A stretch of 13,687 nt of DNA from Candidatus Avimicrobium faecavium (GCA_904419105.1 CAJFQR010000031.1:1-13687); one strand, 5' to 3'. Counted from the stretch's first letter, positions 7,167 through 13,687 are shown. Numbers and translations: made by a program. Notes: a model not told the origin generated them from the letters alone.

Positions 7167-7244
7167 GTGAAAAACACGCTGCATGAGCTCCTCTTTTTTA
7201 ACTGGATTGAGGCGGCGTGCACTCTGAAACGGGAGGAACGAAAT

Positions 7245-8672
7245 ATGGCTGATGTAACAAAGATCAAAGCCCTGGTGGACGAAAAGGCGGAAAAATTCGT
7301 CGGTGTCGCCGATCAGGTTTGGAGCACCCCGGAACTGGGCTTTAAGGAGGAGAAATCCGCCGCTGCTCTGATCGCCGCACTGGAGAGCGAGGGCTTTGCC
7401 GTGACGACCGGTCTGGCTGGTATTCCCACCGCCTTTGTCGGCGTCTGGGGCGAAGGCCATCCGGCCATCGCACTGCTGGGTGAGTTCGACGCTCTGCCCA
7501 GCCTGAGCCAGGAGGCAGGCAACGCCGAACACACTCCTCTGTGCGAAGGCGGCAACGGCCACGGCTGTGGCCACAACCTGCTGGGCGCCGGGGCGCTGGC
7601 TGCGGCAGTCGCCGTCAAGGACTATATGCAGGCCAACGGCATCAAAGGGTCGGTCCACTACTTCGGCTGCCCTGGTGAGGAATTTGGCTGCGGCAAGATG
7701 TTCATGGCCAGAGCCGGCGCCTTTGACGGCATCGATGCGGCTTTCACCTGGCATCCGGGCAACACCAACAGCGTAATGGGCGTGAGCTCACTGGCCAACA
7801 ACAGCATCTACTATAAGTTCAAGGGCCGCACCAGCCATGCCGCTGCCTCCCCGCATCTGGGCCGCAGCGCGCTGGATGCCTGTGAGCTGATGAGCGTGGG
7901 CTGCAACTACCTGCGTGAGCATATTATCCCCGAAGCCCGGCTGCACTATGCCTACCGGGATGTCGGCGGTTCTGCCCCGAATGTGGTACAGGATCACGCC
8001 TGTGTAAACTACTTCATCCGCGCCCCCAAGATCACCCAGGTGCTGGAGCTGATCGAGCGTGTTAACGATGTGGCCCGCGGCGCAGCGATGATGACCGGTA
8101 CCGAGCTGGAGATCCAGACTGCCGCCGGTCTGTGTGACTACCAGCCCAACGATGTCCTCTCCGAGCTGCTGTCCGACTGCCTGAAGGAGGTCGGAGGCCC
8201 TGGTTTCGACAAGGCGGACTACGAGCTGGCCGAGAAGTTCTTCAACAGCTACAGTGATGCCGAGATCGAGGCGTCGCTGAACAGCGTCAAGAGCCAGGTC
8301 AGCGATGAGGAGTTCGAGAAGATCCGCAAGAGCCCTCTCAACGAGTTCGTACTGCCCTACAAGCACATCGACATCGCGATGCCCGGTTCCACCGATGTGG
8401 GCGATGTGAGCTACTGCACCCCCACCGCCCAGCTGAACACCTGCTGCTACGCCAACGGCACTCCCGGCCACACCTGGCAGGTAGTCGCCCAGGTGGGCAG
8501 TGACATCGGCCACAAGGGTATGATCGCCGCAGCCAAGGCCATGGCTCTGGCCACCATCAAGACGATGGAAGATCCCGAGCTGCTCCAGAAGGCCAAGGAG
8601 GAGTGGGTAAAGTCCACCGGCGGCAAGTACATCTGCCCCGTTCCCCCGGAGACTGTCCCGCTGTTTGACTGA
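7245..8672 (+). CDS. M20D metallo-amidohydrolase, AbgB-like (paralog C)
   Basis: A 475-residue cytoplasmic hydrolase, the closest relative of paralog B by eye, with long shared blocks such as HLGRSALDACELM, DVGGSAPNVVQDHA and the C-terminal TGGKYICPV. Predicted active-site residues are intact: GHGCGHN (His106, Cys108, His110), Glu145-Glu146, His170, His198 and His409. Between about 105 and 410 this covers the catalytic domain and the inserted dimerisation domain expected of M20D enzymes. The start at 7245 has GGAGG eight bases upstream and aligns with paralog B. An in-frame upstream GTG at 7167 lacks a site and would fall on the transcription start. It has its own promoter and ends at a strong terminator. 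Next to the Glu pair it reads EEFGCG, unlike A and B. The tandem B-C arrangement suggests local gene duplication. Confidence 0.9.
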   Translation: MADVTKIKALVDEKAEKFVGVADQVWSTPELGFKEEKSAAALIAALESEGFAVTTGLAGIPTAFVGVWGEGHPAIALLGEFDALPSLSQEAGNAEHTPLCEGGNGHGCGHNLLGAGALAAAVAVKDYMQANGIKGSVHYFGCPGEEFGCGKMFMARAGAFDGIDAAFTWHPGNTNSVMGVSSLANNSIYYKFKGRTSHAAASPHLGRSALDACELMSVGCNYLREHIIPEARLHYAYRDVGGSAPNVVQDHACVNYFIRAPKITQVLELIERVNDVARGAAMMTGTELEIQTAAGLCDYQPNDVLSELLSDCLKEVGGPGFDKADYELAEKFFNSYSDAEIEASLNSVKSQVSDEEFEKIRKSPLNEFVLPYKHIDIAMPGSTDVGDVSYCTPTAQLNTCCYANGTPGHTWQVVAQVGSDIGHKGMIAAAKAMALATIKTMEDPELLQKAKEEWVKSTGGKYICPVPPETVPLFD

Positions 8673-8696
8673 TTCAGACTTTTTACAGTAACATAA

Positions 8697-8737
8697 AAAA
8701 GCTCCGCCGTTCCCGTCAAGAGAACAGCGGAGCTTTT
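8697..8737. terminator. Strong bidirectional intrinsic terminator
   Basis: GCTCCGC-C-GTTC (8701-8712) pairs with GAAC-A-GCGGAGC (8722-8733), with one mismatch and a nine-base loop. A's precede the stem and T's follow it, so it works on both strands. It serves the convergent amidohydrolase C gene and the lipoprotein-ending ABC operon. Confidence 0.88.
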
Positions 8738-8763
8738 CTTTATGAGGTAAAGTCCTGCACCGA

Positions 8764-9318
8764 TCAGCCGAGCAGGAAGGCGGTATCTGCCTCCGGGAGC
8801 TGATAGCAGAGGACACCGGTAAACTCTGGCATAAGTCCGGGGAGGACCTCCGCTTGGACGCGGCCGTCAGCATAGACCAAAAGGGTCAGCAGCTCCACCT
8901 GCCCAGAGGGTTCTCTCTCACCAAAATGCACCGTCTCATCCTGCAGCAGCCGGTAGCGAGCAGCAGGGGCCTCCTCTGTTGTAAAAAGATCGATCCGTTT
9001 CCAGTCTTCCGGAGAAAGGGAGGCGCAGAAATCGGCGTAATCATAGGCAGCATCGTCCGGTCCCGCTACCATCAGGCCTTTGGTGGCCTCTCCCCCGGCC
9101 AGGCAGGCACGGATCATCTCGTCCACGGCGTCGGAGAGATCAGCATCGCTTTCCGCAAGTGCCATATTGATGGCGGAAGCGGCTTCATCCATAGCAGAGG
9201 AGACCTCTGAACTCTCTTCATTGGTGAGAGCATCCATCCCCTCGTTGCCGGCAACAACACAGCCGGAAAGCCCAATGACAAGCAGCAGTGACAACAGAAC
9301 AGAAAACGATCGGCGCAT
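8764..9318 (-). CDS. Small predicted lipoprotein, last gene of the YtrA-like operon
   Basis: A 184-residue secreted lipid-anchored protein of unknown family. MRRSFSVLLSLLLVIGLSGC is a classic lipoprotein signal, with the lipobox LSGC ending at Cys20. The mature part is acidic and Ala/Glu/Asp-rich (about 25-75, helical-looking), followed by a more mixed region with short beta-like segments such as VELLTLLVYADGRVQAEVL. The start at 9318 is chosen because AAAGGAG stands close upstream and the signal peptide begins there. An ATG at 9339 overlaps the permease stop (TGATG) and would add seven residues. It follows the permease directly and shares the terminator at 8697-8737, so it probably works with the ABC transporter on the outer face of the membrane. 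I found no recognisable domain, so the function is unknown. Confidence 0.8.
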   Translation of the reverse strand: MRRSFSVLLSLLLVIGLSGCVVAGNEGMDALTNEESSEVSSAMDEAASAINMALAESDADLSDAVDEMIRACLAGGEATKGLMVAGPDDAAYDYADFCASLSPEDWKRIDLFTTEEAPAARYRLLQDETVHFGEREPSGQVELLTLLVYADGRVQAEVLPGLMPEFTGVLCYQLPEADTAFLLG

Positions 9319-9338
9319 GGAAAACTCTCCTTTCCCCA

Positions 9339-10121
9339 TCAGTCAAGATTCAATCGGTTCTCCAGAATCCAGGTAACCGCCTTAAAGAGGACGATGCAGA
9401 AAACCAGCGAGGTCACCAGCGGCGGGATCAGCCAAGCGGTATTCAGGCTGTAATAGACCGACGGACCGCTCCAACCAACCGCATTGCTCGGAACCAGGAT
9501 ATCGTAGATCAGATCGGAAACGGTATTGATCACCGAAGAAAGCAGAATATAACTCAGCACTGAGAAAATGCCCCGATTGCGCTCCGCCAGGTGTCCGATG
9601 CAAGCCGACACATAGATGGTGAGAAGCCCCTGTACGAGCAGCATCACCCAGAGAAGGAGGAATTCCGCCAACAGCACATAGGCATTCTGCCGCAGCAGGG
9701 TCTCCAGAAGCTGTGCCGCCTCCTGCAAGAAATATTTGAGCAGGATCAGCATCGAGGAGTTAACCGTCATTACGAAGAAGGAGAGGGTGGCCACCAATAC
9801 ACCGGCGATCATTACCGTCACCCCTACGATGAGCTTGGCGGCCACATGGACCGAAACCGGGACCGGCAGAGTAAGCATCAAATAAGCTTCCCGGCCGAGC
9901 ATTGTGCGGGTAAAGCGCTGGACAATGGTTAAAATTGAGATCACAACGATGGCGATCATCAGCGCACTGTACACCATCATAGTAATGCCGGTCAGTTCAT
10001 TGTCGATACCGCGGAAGTAGGCCGGCCGGACCAAAGCCGCCACGCCCACCAGTGCCACATACAGCGGAAGCAGTTCCCGGAAGGAGGCACGAAATTCGTA
10101 TTTCAGCAGTTTGGTCAGCAT
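9339..10121 (-). CDS. ABC-2 type transporter permease
   Basis: A 260-residue membrane protein with about six spans (roughly 17-33, 47-67, 91-117, 149-173, 185-205, 233-252). It has the N-terminal amphipathic start MLTKLLKYEFRASFRE, typical of small ABC-2 permeases, and the cytoplasmic segment TMLGREAYLMLTLPVP between spans two and three that usually contacts the ATPase. ATG at 10121 follows GGGAGG by six bases. The gene overlaps the ATPase gene by seven bases, so translation is probably coupled. It forms the channel part of the exporter or extrusion system driven by the neighbouring ATPase. By operon type it probably belongs to the cell-envelope or antibiotic-response group related to Bacillus ytr operons. 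The substrate is not visible from sequence. Confidence 0.85.
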   Translation of the reverse strand: MLTKLLKYEFRASFRELLPLYVALVGVAALVRPAYFRGIDNELTGITMMVYSALMIAIVVISILTIVQRFTRTMLGREAYLMLTLPVPVSVHVAAKLIVGVTVMIAGVLVATLSFFVMTVNSSMLILLKYFLQEAAQLLETLLRQNAYVLLAEFLLLWVMLLVQGLLTIYVSACIGHLAERNRGIFSVLSYILLSSVINTVSDLIYDILVPSNAVGWSGPSVYYSLNTAWLIPPLVTSLVFCIVLFKAVTWILENRLNLD

Positions 10122-10816
10122 CGGAACACCTCCCGGAACAGTTCGTCCACGCTCTTGCCTTTTTCCTCACGGATATAGTCCACCGAGGCGGTGAGAGCGA
10201 CGCGCCCCCGGTCAATAAAGACCACATCGTCGAGCACCTTCTCCACATCGGCGATAAGGTGGGTGGAGAGGAGAATGGCGGAATCCGGCGAATAGTTGGT
10301 GATGATGGTACGCAGGATGTAGTCCCGGGCAGCGGGATCTACACCGCCAATGGGCTCATCCAACAGGTAGAGACGGGCTCGGCGGCTCATTACAAGAATG
10401 AGCTGAACCTTTTCCCGGTTGCCTTTGGAGAGGTCCTTGAGCCGGTCCGCCGTGGAGATGTTCAGGTGGGCAAGCATTTCCACCGCCCGCTCCCGGTCAA
10501 AATCGATGTAAAAGTCGGCAAAAAAGTCCACCAGATCTCCCACACGCATCCAGTTGTTGAGGTACTCCTTGTCCGGCAGGTAGGAGACCAAACGCTTGGT
10601 CTCAACACCGGGGCGCCGGCCGTCAATGAGGATCTCTCCCGCGGTCGGGCTGAGAAGGCCGTTCGCCAATTTGATCAGCGTTGTCTTGCCGCTGCCGTTC
10701 GGCCCGAGCAGACCGACAATGCGCCCGGAAAAGACCTCCAGATCAATGTGATCCAGGGCCAGTGTACGGCCATAGGCTTTGGTCAGTGCACTGCACCGTA
10801 AAATCGCCTGCTGCAT
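10115..10816 (-). CDS. ABC transporter ATP-binding protein, YtrB-like
   Basis: A 233-residue cytoplasmic ATPase that energises the downstream permease. Walker A is GPNGSGKT (38-45), the signature is LSKGN (129-133), Walker B is RLYLLDEP (148-155), the D-loop is GGVD (157-160) and the switch is His186. At the Q-loop position the sequence reads YLPDKEYL, so Asp82 stands where Gln is usual. This agrees with the YtrB/EcsA-like group as I recall it. ATG at 10816 was chosen because AAGGAGGG stands five bases upstream. A longer frame to 10969 runs into the regulator gene and has no support. Only one base separates it from the stop of the GntR gene. Regulation by that repressor is likely. Confidence 0.9.
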   Translation of the reverse strand: MQQAILRCSALTKAYGRTLALDHIDLEVFSGRIVGLLGPNGSGKTTLIKLANGLLSPTAGEILIDGRRPGVETKRLVSYLPDKEYLNNWMRVGDLVDFFADFYIDFDRERAVEMLAHLNISTADRLKDLSKGNREKVQLILVMSRRARLYLLDEPIGGVDPAARDYILRTIITNYSPDSAILLSTHLIADVEKVLDDVVFIDRGRVALTASVDYIREEKGKSVDELFREVFRC

Positions 10817-10817
10817 A

Positions 10818-11198
10818 CTATCCCTCCTTCTGTTCCGAGCCGGATGCAAAACTTCCGGCCAAGCGGGCGCTTTCCCCATCCTCAAATCCCAGCTGACGCA
10901 TCGCGGAAAAATATCGCTCGATGGTCTGCCCGGCGAGATCGATGCGCATCTGTGCGATGCGCCCGGCATCCTCGGTGATGGTCTTCCCCTCGGTGCCCCG
11001 GCTCACCAGCAACCCACTGCGCTCCATCTCGTACATCGCCCGCTGCACCGTATTGGGGCTGATCCCGATCTGACTGGCCAGATCCCGTACCGACGGCATC
11101 CGGCTGCCAGGAGGCAGTACACCAGAGGCGATGTCCCGTTCGATCATCTCCATAAGCTGAATATAGATAGGTCTGTCGTTGGTAAAAGAGTGACTCAT
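10818..11198 (-). CDS. GntR-family transcriptional regulator, YtrA subfamily
   Basis: A 126-residue DNA-binding repressor. The N-terminal winged helix-turn-helix (about 8-75) shows PIYIQLMEMIERDIASG, then LPPGSRMPSVRDLA, then the recognition helix region ISPNTVQRAMYEME and the wing SRGTEGK. The C-terminal part is only about 50 residues and helical, as in YtrA-type regulators, with no ligand domain of the FadR or UTRA kind. ATG at 11198 has AAAGGAGG about six bases upstream, better than the in-frame ATG at 11219. It is the first gene of the ABC operon, and the inverted repeat over its own promoter (11243-11278) suggests it represses the whole operon until an envelope signal appears. The inducer is unknown. 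Confidence 0.9.
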   Translation of the reverse strand: MSHSFTNDRPIYIQLMEMIERDIASGVLPPGSRMPSVRDLASQIGISPNTVQRAMYEMERSGLLVSRGTEGKTITEDAGRIAQMRIDLAGQTIERYFSAMRQLGFEDGESARLAGSFASGSEQKEG

Positions 11199-11242
11199 CG
11201 GGCACCTCCTTTCTCTCATCTGTGGGTCGGCATCCAGATTTT

Positions 11243-11278
11243 GTGATGTATCACTAATCTAATACAAGGATACATCAC
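11243..11278. promoter_or_regulatory. Inverted-repeat operator over the GntR/ABC operon promoter
   Basis: GTGATGTATC (11243-11252) and GATACATCAC (11269-11278) are perfect 10-base inverted arms separated by 16 bases. The right arm covers most of the -10 box on the minus strand. A long-spaced inverted repeat at the start of its own operon is typical for YtrA-type repressors. Confidence 0.7.
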
Positions 11279-11295
11279 CACCGCCCGACTGTCAA
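11267..11295 (-). promoter_or_regulatory. Promoter of the GntR-ABC-lipoprotein operon
   Basis: On the minus strand TTGACA (11295-11290), a 17-base spacer and TATCCT (11272-11267) give a promoter with a perfect -35 box. A TATTAG farther downstream is a less well-spaced alternative -10. Confidence 0.7.
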
Positions 11296-11318
11296 GCGGC
11301 GGGCAAAAATTTTTCCTG

Positions 11319-11876
11319 TCAACGGCGTTTCTGGAAGGCGAGGACAAAGGGACAGTCCGGCACATTGATCAGCCGGTAGCAGGTAGCGTCAAACCGCTTG
11401 GGATCAAGGGACGCTGCAAAGGCGGTGAGCAGCTCCCCTTCCCGCCTGCCCTCAGGATGTCCGGGATAGACCACTACCACGACAGTACCGCCGACCTTGA
11501 CATGTTCCACCGCTTTTTTCACCGCTGCCAGGCTGGTCTCCGCCTTGGTGGTAAGCACCCGGTCAGAGGTGGGCAGATAGCCGAGGTTGAACATACCGGC
11601 GTCAAAAGGGGCGCCGACATAGCGCTCGAAGTGCTCATGGCTGTCGAGGATCAGCGTGACATTGGGGCAGCCGCCGGCGGTATCCAGGCGTTCCCTGGTA
11701 CGCTCTAATGCCAACGGCTGCACATCGAAGGCATAGACATGCCCTGCCGGCACCAGCCCGGAAAACCAGAGGGTGTCATGGCCGGTGCCCATCGTAAAAT
11801 CACAGACGATGCCGTCCGGTGGGATACAGTCGTCCAAAAAACTCTTGGCTACTTCAGTAATGGATCGGGTCTTCAT
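11319..11876 (-). CDS. mnmM: tRNA 5-aminomethyluridine methyltransferase MnmM (YtqB family)
   Basis: A 185-residue class I methyltransferase. SAM motif I is CDFTMGTGHDT (25-35), the acidic strand after it is YAFDVQP (48-54), NLGYLP (97-102) occupies the catalytic loop, and YPGHPEG (137-143) is the family hallmark. YtqB of Bacillus is known as MnmM, which methylates nm5(s2)U at the tRNA wobble position to mnm5(s2)U in species lacking MnmC. Length is normal. The start is one of two consecutive ATG codons. The second (11876) has the better spacing from GGGGAG and overlaps the mnmL stop as TGATG; the first (11879) would add one Met. Its position directly after mnmL matches the known operon and supports the assignment. 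No terminator with a clear stem was found before the 11199-11318 intergenic region. Confidence 0.87.
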   Translation of the reverse strand: MKTRSITEVAKSFLDDCIPPDGIVCDFTMGTGHDTLWFSGLVPAGHVYAFDVQPLALERTRERLDTAGGCPNVTLILDSHEHFERYVGAPFDAGMFNLGYLPTSDRVLTTKAETSLAAVKKAVEHVKVGGTVVVVVYPGHPEGRREGELLTAFAASLDPKRFDATCYRLINVPDCPFVLAFQKRR

Positions 11877-12817
11877 CATTCTCCCCACTTTCTGCCCTGC
11901 CAGGAATCCCGGCGGGCCATTTCCTTGTCGATGGCGTTCATCACCCGGCGCTTGTGAAGACTCCACAGCGGCGCCAGAAGGGTGGCCTCTTCCCCGTCGC
12001 CGGTGATGCGCTCGACCACCACCTGCGGCGGCAGCAGTTCCAGCTGATCGCAGACGATGGCAACATACTCCTCCTGGGTGAGCGGCCGCACCAGTCCGGC
12101 CTGGTATTGCCGACCCATTTCGGTGCCGGCGATGATGTAGAGCAGGTGGAGCTTGATCGCGTCAATGGGTTCTGCTGCTACTCGCCGCACCGTCTCGAGC
12201 ATCATCGCACGATCCTCCTCTGGCAGTCCGTCAATGAGATGGACGCACACCCGGATTCCCCGTTCATGGAGCGCCCGAACCGCTGCCTGAAACTCAGCAT
12301 AGGAGTGGCAGCGATTGATGCGCTCCCCGGTTGTATCAAAGGCCGACTGAAGGCCGAGCTCAACGGTGAGGTCGGTACGGTCGGCAATCGTGGCCAGATA
12401 ATCGAGAGTCTCCGGCGGGAGGCAGTCAGCCCGGGTAGCAATGCTCAGTCCGACTGTCCCCTCCAGGCCCACGAAGGGTTCAAAACAGCGGCGGAGCACC
12501 TCCACCGGAGCGTAGGTGTTGGTGTGCGCCTGAAAATAGGGAATATACCGGGCCTCGGGCCATTTGCTCCGGGTAGCCTCGATGCCCCGCCGATACTGCT
12601 CCATCAGCGGCAGTGCCGGATCGCCGGCGTGTTCCCCGCTGCCCTGGGAGGAGCAGTAGGTGCAGCCTCCCCGGCCTCGCAGGCCATCAATGTTGGGGCA
12701 GGTGAACCCGGCGTTGAGCGGGATCTTGACCACCCGCCCGCCGTAACGGCGGCGGTTGGCATAATCGAGGGTATGATACCGTTTGTTGGTATCGCTGTAT
12801 AAAAAGGAATTTTTCAC
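11876..12817 (-). CDS. mnmL: Radical SAM protein MnmL (YtqA family, TIGR01212)
   Basis: A 313-residue radical SAM enzyme needed for turning cmnm5(s2)U towards nm5/mnm5(s2)U at the tRNA wobble base in Gram-positive bacteria, by analogy with Bacillus YtqA. The N-terminus KRYHTLDYANRRRYG and the region FTCPNIDG...GGCTYC are family marks. The cluster cysteines are Cys40, Cys52 and Cys55, with the long C-x11-C-x2-C spacing of the YhcC/YtqA group rather than CxxxCxxC. The start is GTG at 12817, chosen because AAGGAGG stands five bases upstream and it fits the family N-terminus. A longer open frame to 12946 runs into the divergent promoter region and is unlikely. The stop overlaps the mnmM start. 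The promoter candidate is at 12851-12879. Confidence 0.87.
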   Translation of the reverse strand: MKNSFLYSDTNKRYHTLDYANRRRYGGRVVKIPLNAGFTCPNIDGLRGRGGCTYCSSQGSGEHAGDPALPLMEQYRRGIEATRSKWPEARYIPYFQAHTNTYAPVEVLRRCFEPFVGLEGTVGLSIATRADCLPPETLDYLATIADRTDLTVELGLQSAFDTTGERINRCHSYAEFQAAVRALHERGIRVCVHLIDGLPEEDRAMMLETVRRVAAEPIDAIKLHLLYIIAGTEMGRQYQAGLVRPLTQEEYVAIVCDQLELLPPQVVVERITGDGEEATLLAPLWSLHKRRVMNAIDKEMARRDSWQGRKWGE

Positions 12818-12850
12818 AACGGCCTCCTTACGATAAGATAATCTTCCACA

Positions 12851-12879
12851 ATAATACACGCTGGACGAAAAAAACGCAA
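12851..12879 (-). promoter_or_regulatory. Candidate sigma-A promoter of mnmL-mnmM
   Basis: On the minus strand TTGCGT (12879-12874), a 17-base spacer with a T-run and TATTAT (12856-12851) lie about 35 bases before the GTG start. The -35 box is a partial match. Confidence 0.5.
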
Positions 12880-12891
12880 TCCCGATGCAAA

Positions 12892-12911
12892 AATGGAGTT
12901 TTTCATCCATT
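12892..12911. repeat. 6-bp inverted repeat in the mnmL/LysR divergent region, possible LysR site
   Basis: AATGGA (12892-12897) and TCCATT (12906-12911) are inverted with an eight-base gap, ending seven bases before the -35 box of the LysR gene. LysR-type regulators often bind such sites to control themselves. The arms are short, so chance is possible. Confidence 0.25.
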
Positions 12912-12918
12912 AAAGATG

Positions 12919-12947
12919 TTGCTTTTCCCACGTGCAGAGTGTACAAT
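12919..12947 (+). promoter_or_regulatory. Candidate sigma-A promoter of the LysR-family gene
   Basis: TTGCTT (12919-12924), a 17-base spacer and TACAAT (12942-12947) give a good match, about 57 bases before the TTG start. The spacer contains the palindrome CACGTG (12929-12934). Confidence 0.6.
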
Positions 12948-13003
12948 CAAAGGAAAGAGGCCGTGATCATATATGCAGGCGGCCGCCAAAGGGGGGAAAC
13001 TGC

Positions 13004-13687
13004 TTGAACATCAGCCTTGAATATTATAAGGTATTTTATTTCGTTGCGAAGCTCGGGAGCATCTCCGCTGCGGCAAACAGCCTGTATATCTCCCAACCGG
13101 CGGTGAGCCAGGCCGTCAAACACCTGGAGACCGAACTGGATGCCCGGCTGTTCAACCGGACCTCCAAGGGGGTCTCGCTTACACCGGAGGGAGAGGCGCT
13201 CTACAATCTGGTGGCGCCGGGATATGATTACTTCCAGCGGGCTGAGGATATGTTCCGGGATATTCATGCGATGGAGGCCGGTGAGATCCGCATCGGCGCC
13301 AGCGATATGACGCTGCGCTACTACCTGCTGCCCTACCTGGAACAATTCCACGCCCGGTATCCCCGGGTAAAAATCTCAGTGACCAACGGACCGACTCCTG
13401 AGACGGTGAAGGCCCTGCGGGCCGGTGAGATCGATTTTGGCGTGGTGACCACCCCGGTGATCAGCGACAAGTGGATGACCGTCACCCCGGTGCGTGCCAT
13501 CCAGGACTGCTTTGTCGCCGGCATCAAGTTCACAGGGCTGCGGGGGCGTACCCTTTCGCTGGCGGAGCTGGCCAAGATGCCGCTGACCATGCTGGAGAAA
13601 AAAACGAGCTCCCGCCGGTACATCGACAACCTGTTTGTCCAGGCCGGCTGTGTAATCCGGCCGGAATTTGAGCTGGCCACCAGCGAT
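13004..13687 (+). CDS. LysR-family transcriptional regulator, 3' part beyond the window
   Basis: The first 228 residues of a LysR-type regulator are visible and the frame is open to the window end; full proteins have about 290-300. The winged helix-turn-helix occupies about 1-60: LEYYKVFYFVAKLGSISAAA, then the recognition helix SQPAVSQAVKHLE, then LFNRTSKGVSLTPEG. From about 88 the periplasmic-binding-like effector domain starts with GEIRIGASD and continues with LRAGEIDFGVVTTPV. The start is TTG at 13004, with GGGGGG about seven bases upstream and the usual LysR N-terminus; no ATG in this frame fits. It is divergent from mnmL. LysR regulators often control a neighbouring gene, probably one beyond the window. 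A link to the amidohydrolases is not supported. Confidence 0.88.
   Translation, partial: MNISLEYYKVFYFVAKLGSISAAANSLYISQPAVSQAVKHLETELDARLFNRTSKGVSLTPEGEALYNLVAPGYDYFQRAEDMFRDIHAMEAGEIRIGASDMTLRYYLLPYLEQFHARYPRVKISVTNGPTPETVKALRAGEIDFGVVTTPVISDKWMTVTPVRAIQDCFVAGIKFTGLRGRTLSLAELAKMPLTMLEKKTSSRRYIDNLFVQAGCVIRPEFELATSD

Noticed and set aside
10052..10801. 249-codon plus-strand frame opposite the ABC ATPase
   Set aside because: The opposite strand carries all ABC motifs in order; this frame has none.
1..13687. CRISPR arrays, tRNA or rRNA genes, retron or toxin-antitoxin loci
   Set aside because: No regularly spaced repeats, no tRNA-like clover segments or conserved rRNA blocks, and no reverse transcriptase or small paired genes were seen.

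Overview
The window looks like chromosomal DNA of a gut-type Clostridia, probably of the Oscillospiraceae/Flavonifractor kind. This rests on a moderately high G+C by eye, strong AGGAGG ribosome-binding sites, TTGACA/TATAAT-like promoters, and Firmicutes-type genes (mnmL-mnmM, a YtrA-like GntR operon, DUF5058). The exact taxon is inferred.

Positions 1-954 are the decayed edge of an integrative element. A fragment of a RepA-like AAA ATPase is joined directly, in another frame, to the C-terminal part of a large serine recombinase, so neither gene is intact. Positions 955-1081 hold palindromes and a terminator.

Positions 1082-8672 hold the most interesting locus. It carries three full-length paralogous M20D metallo-amidohydrolases of the AbgB type (1082-2518 minus, 5647-7071 plus, 7245-8672 plus). 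The first is the last gene of an apparent minus-strand operon that begins with two small polytopic membrane proteins, a DUF5058 protein (3310-4032) and an unnamed partner (2583-3293). No AbgA or AbgT is present. The natural reading is a transporter pair that imports an amide or peptide-like conjugate, which three specialised hydrolases then split in the cytoplasm. The substrate is unknown. A THUMP-domain rRNA methyltransferase (4305-5423 minus) sits between the two halves and looks unrelated. Both plus-strand hydrolases have their own sigma-A-like promoters, and gene 7245-8672 ends at a strong bidirectional terminator.

Positions 8764-11198 (minus) form a four-gene YtrA-type operon: a GntR repressor, an ABC ATPase, an ABC-2 permease and a small lipoprotein. 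It is read from one promoter whose -10 box lies inside a 10-bp inverted repeat, which fits autoregulation.

Positions 11319-12817 (minus) encode MnmM and MnmL, which convert the wobble uridine intermediate cmnm5(s2)U towards mnm5(s2)U in Gram-positive bacteria. Divergent from them, a LysR-family regulator starts with TTG at 13004 and runs off the window end.
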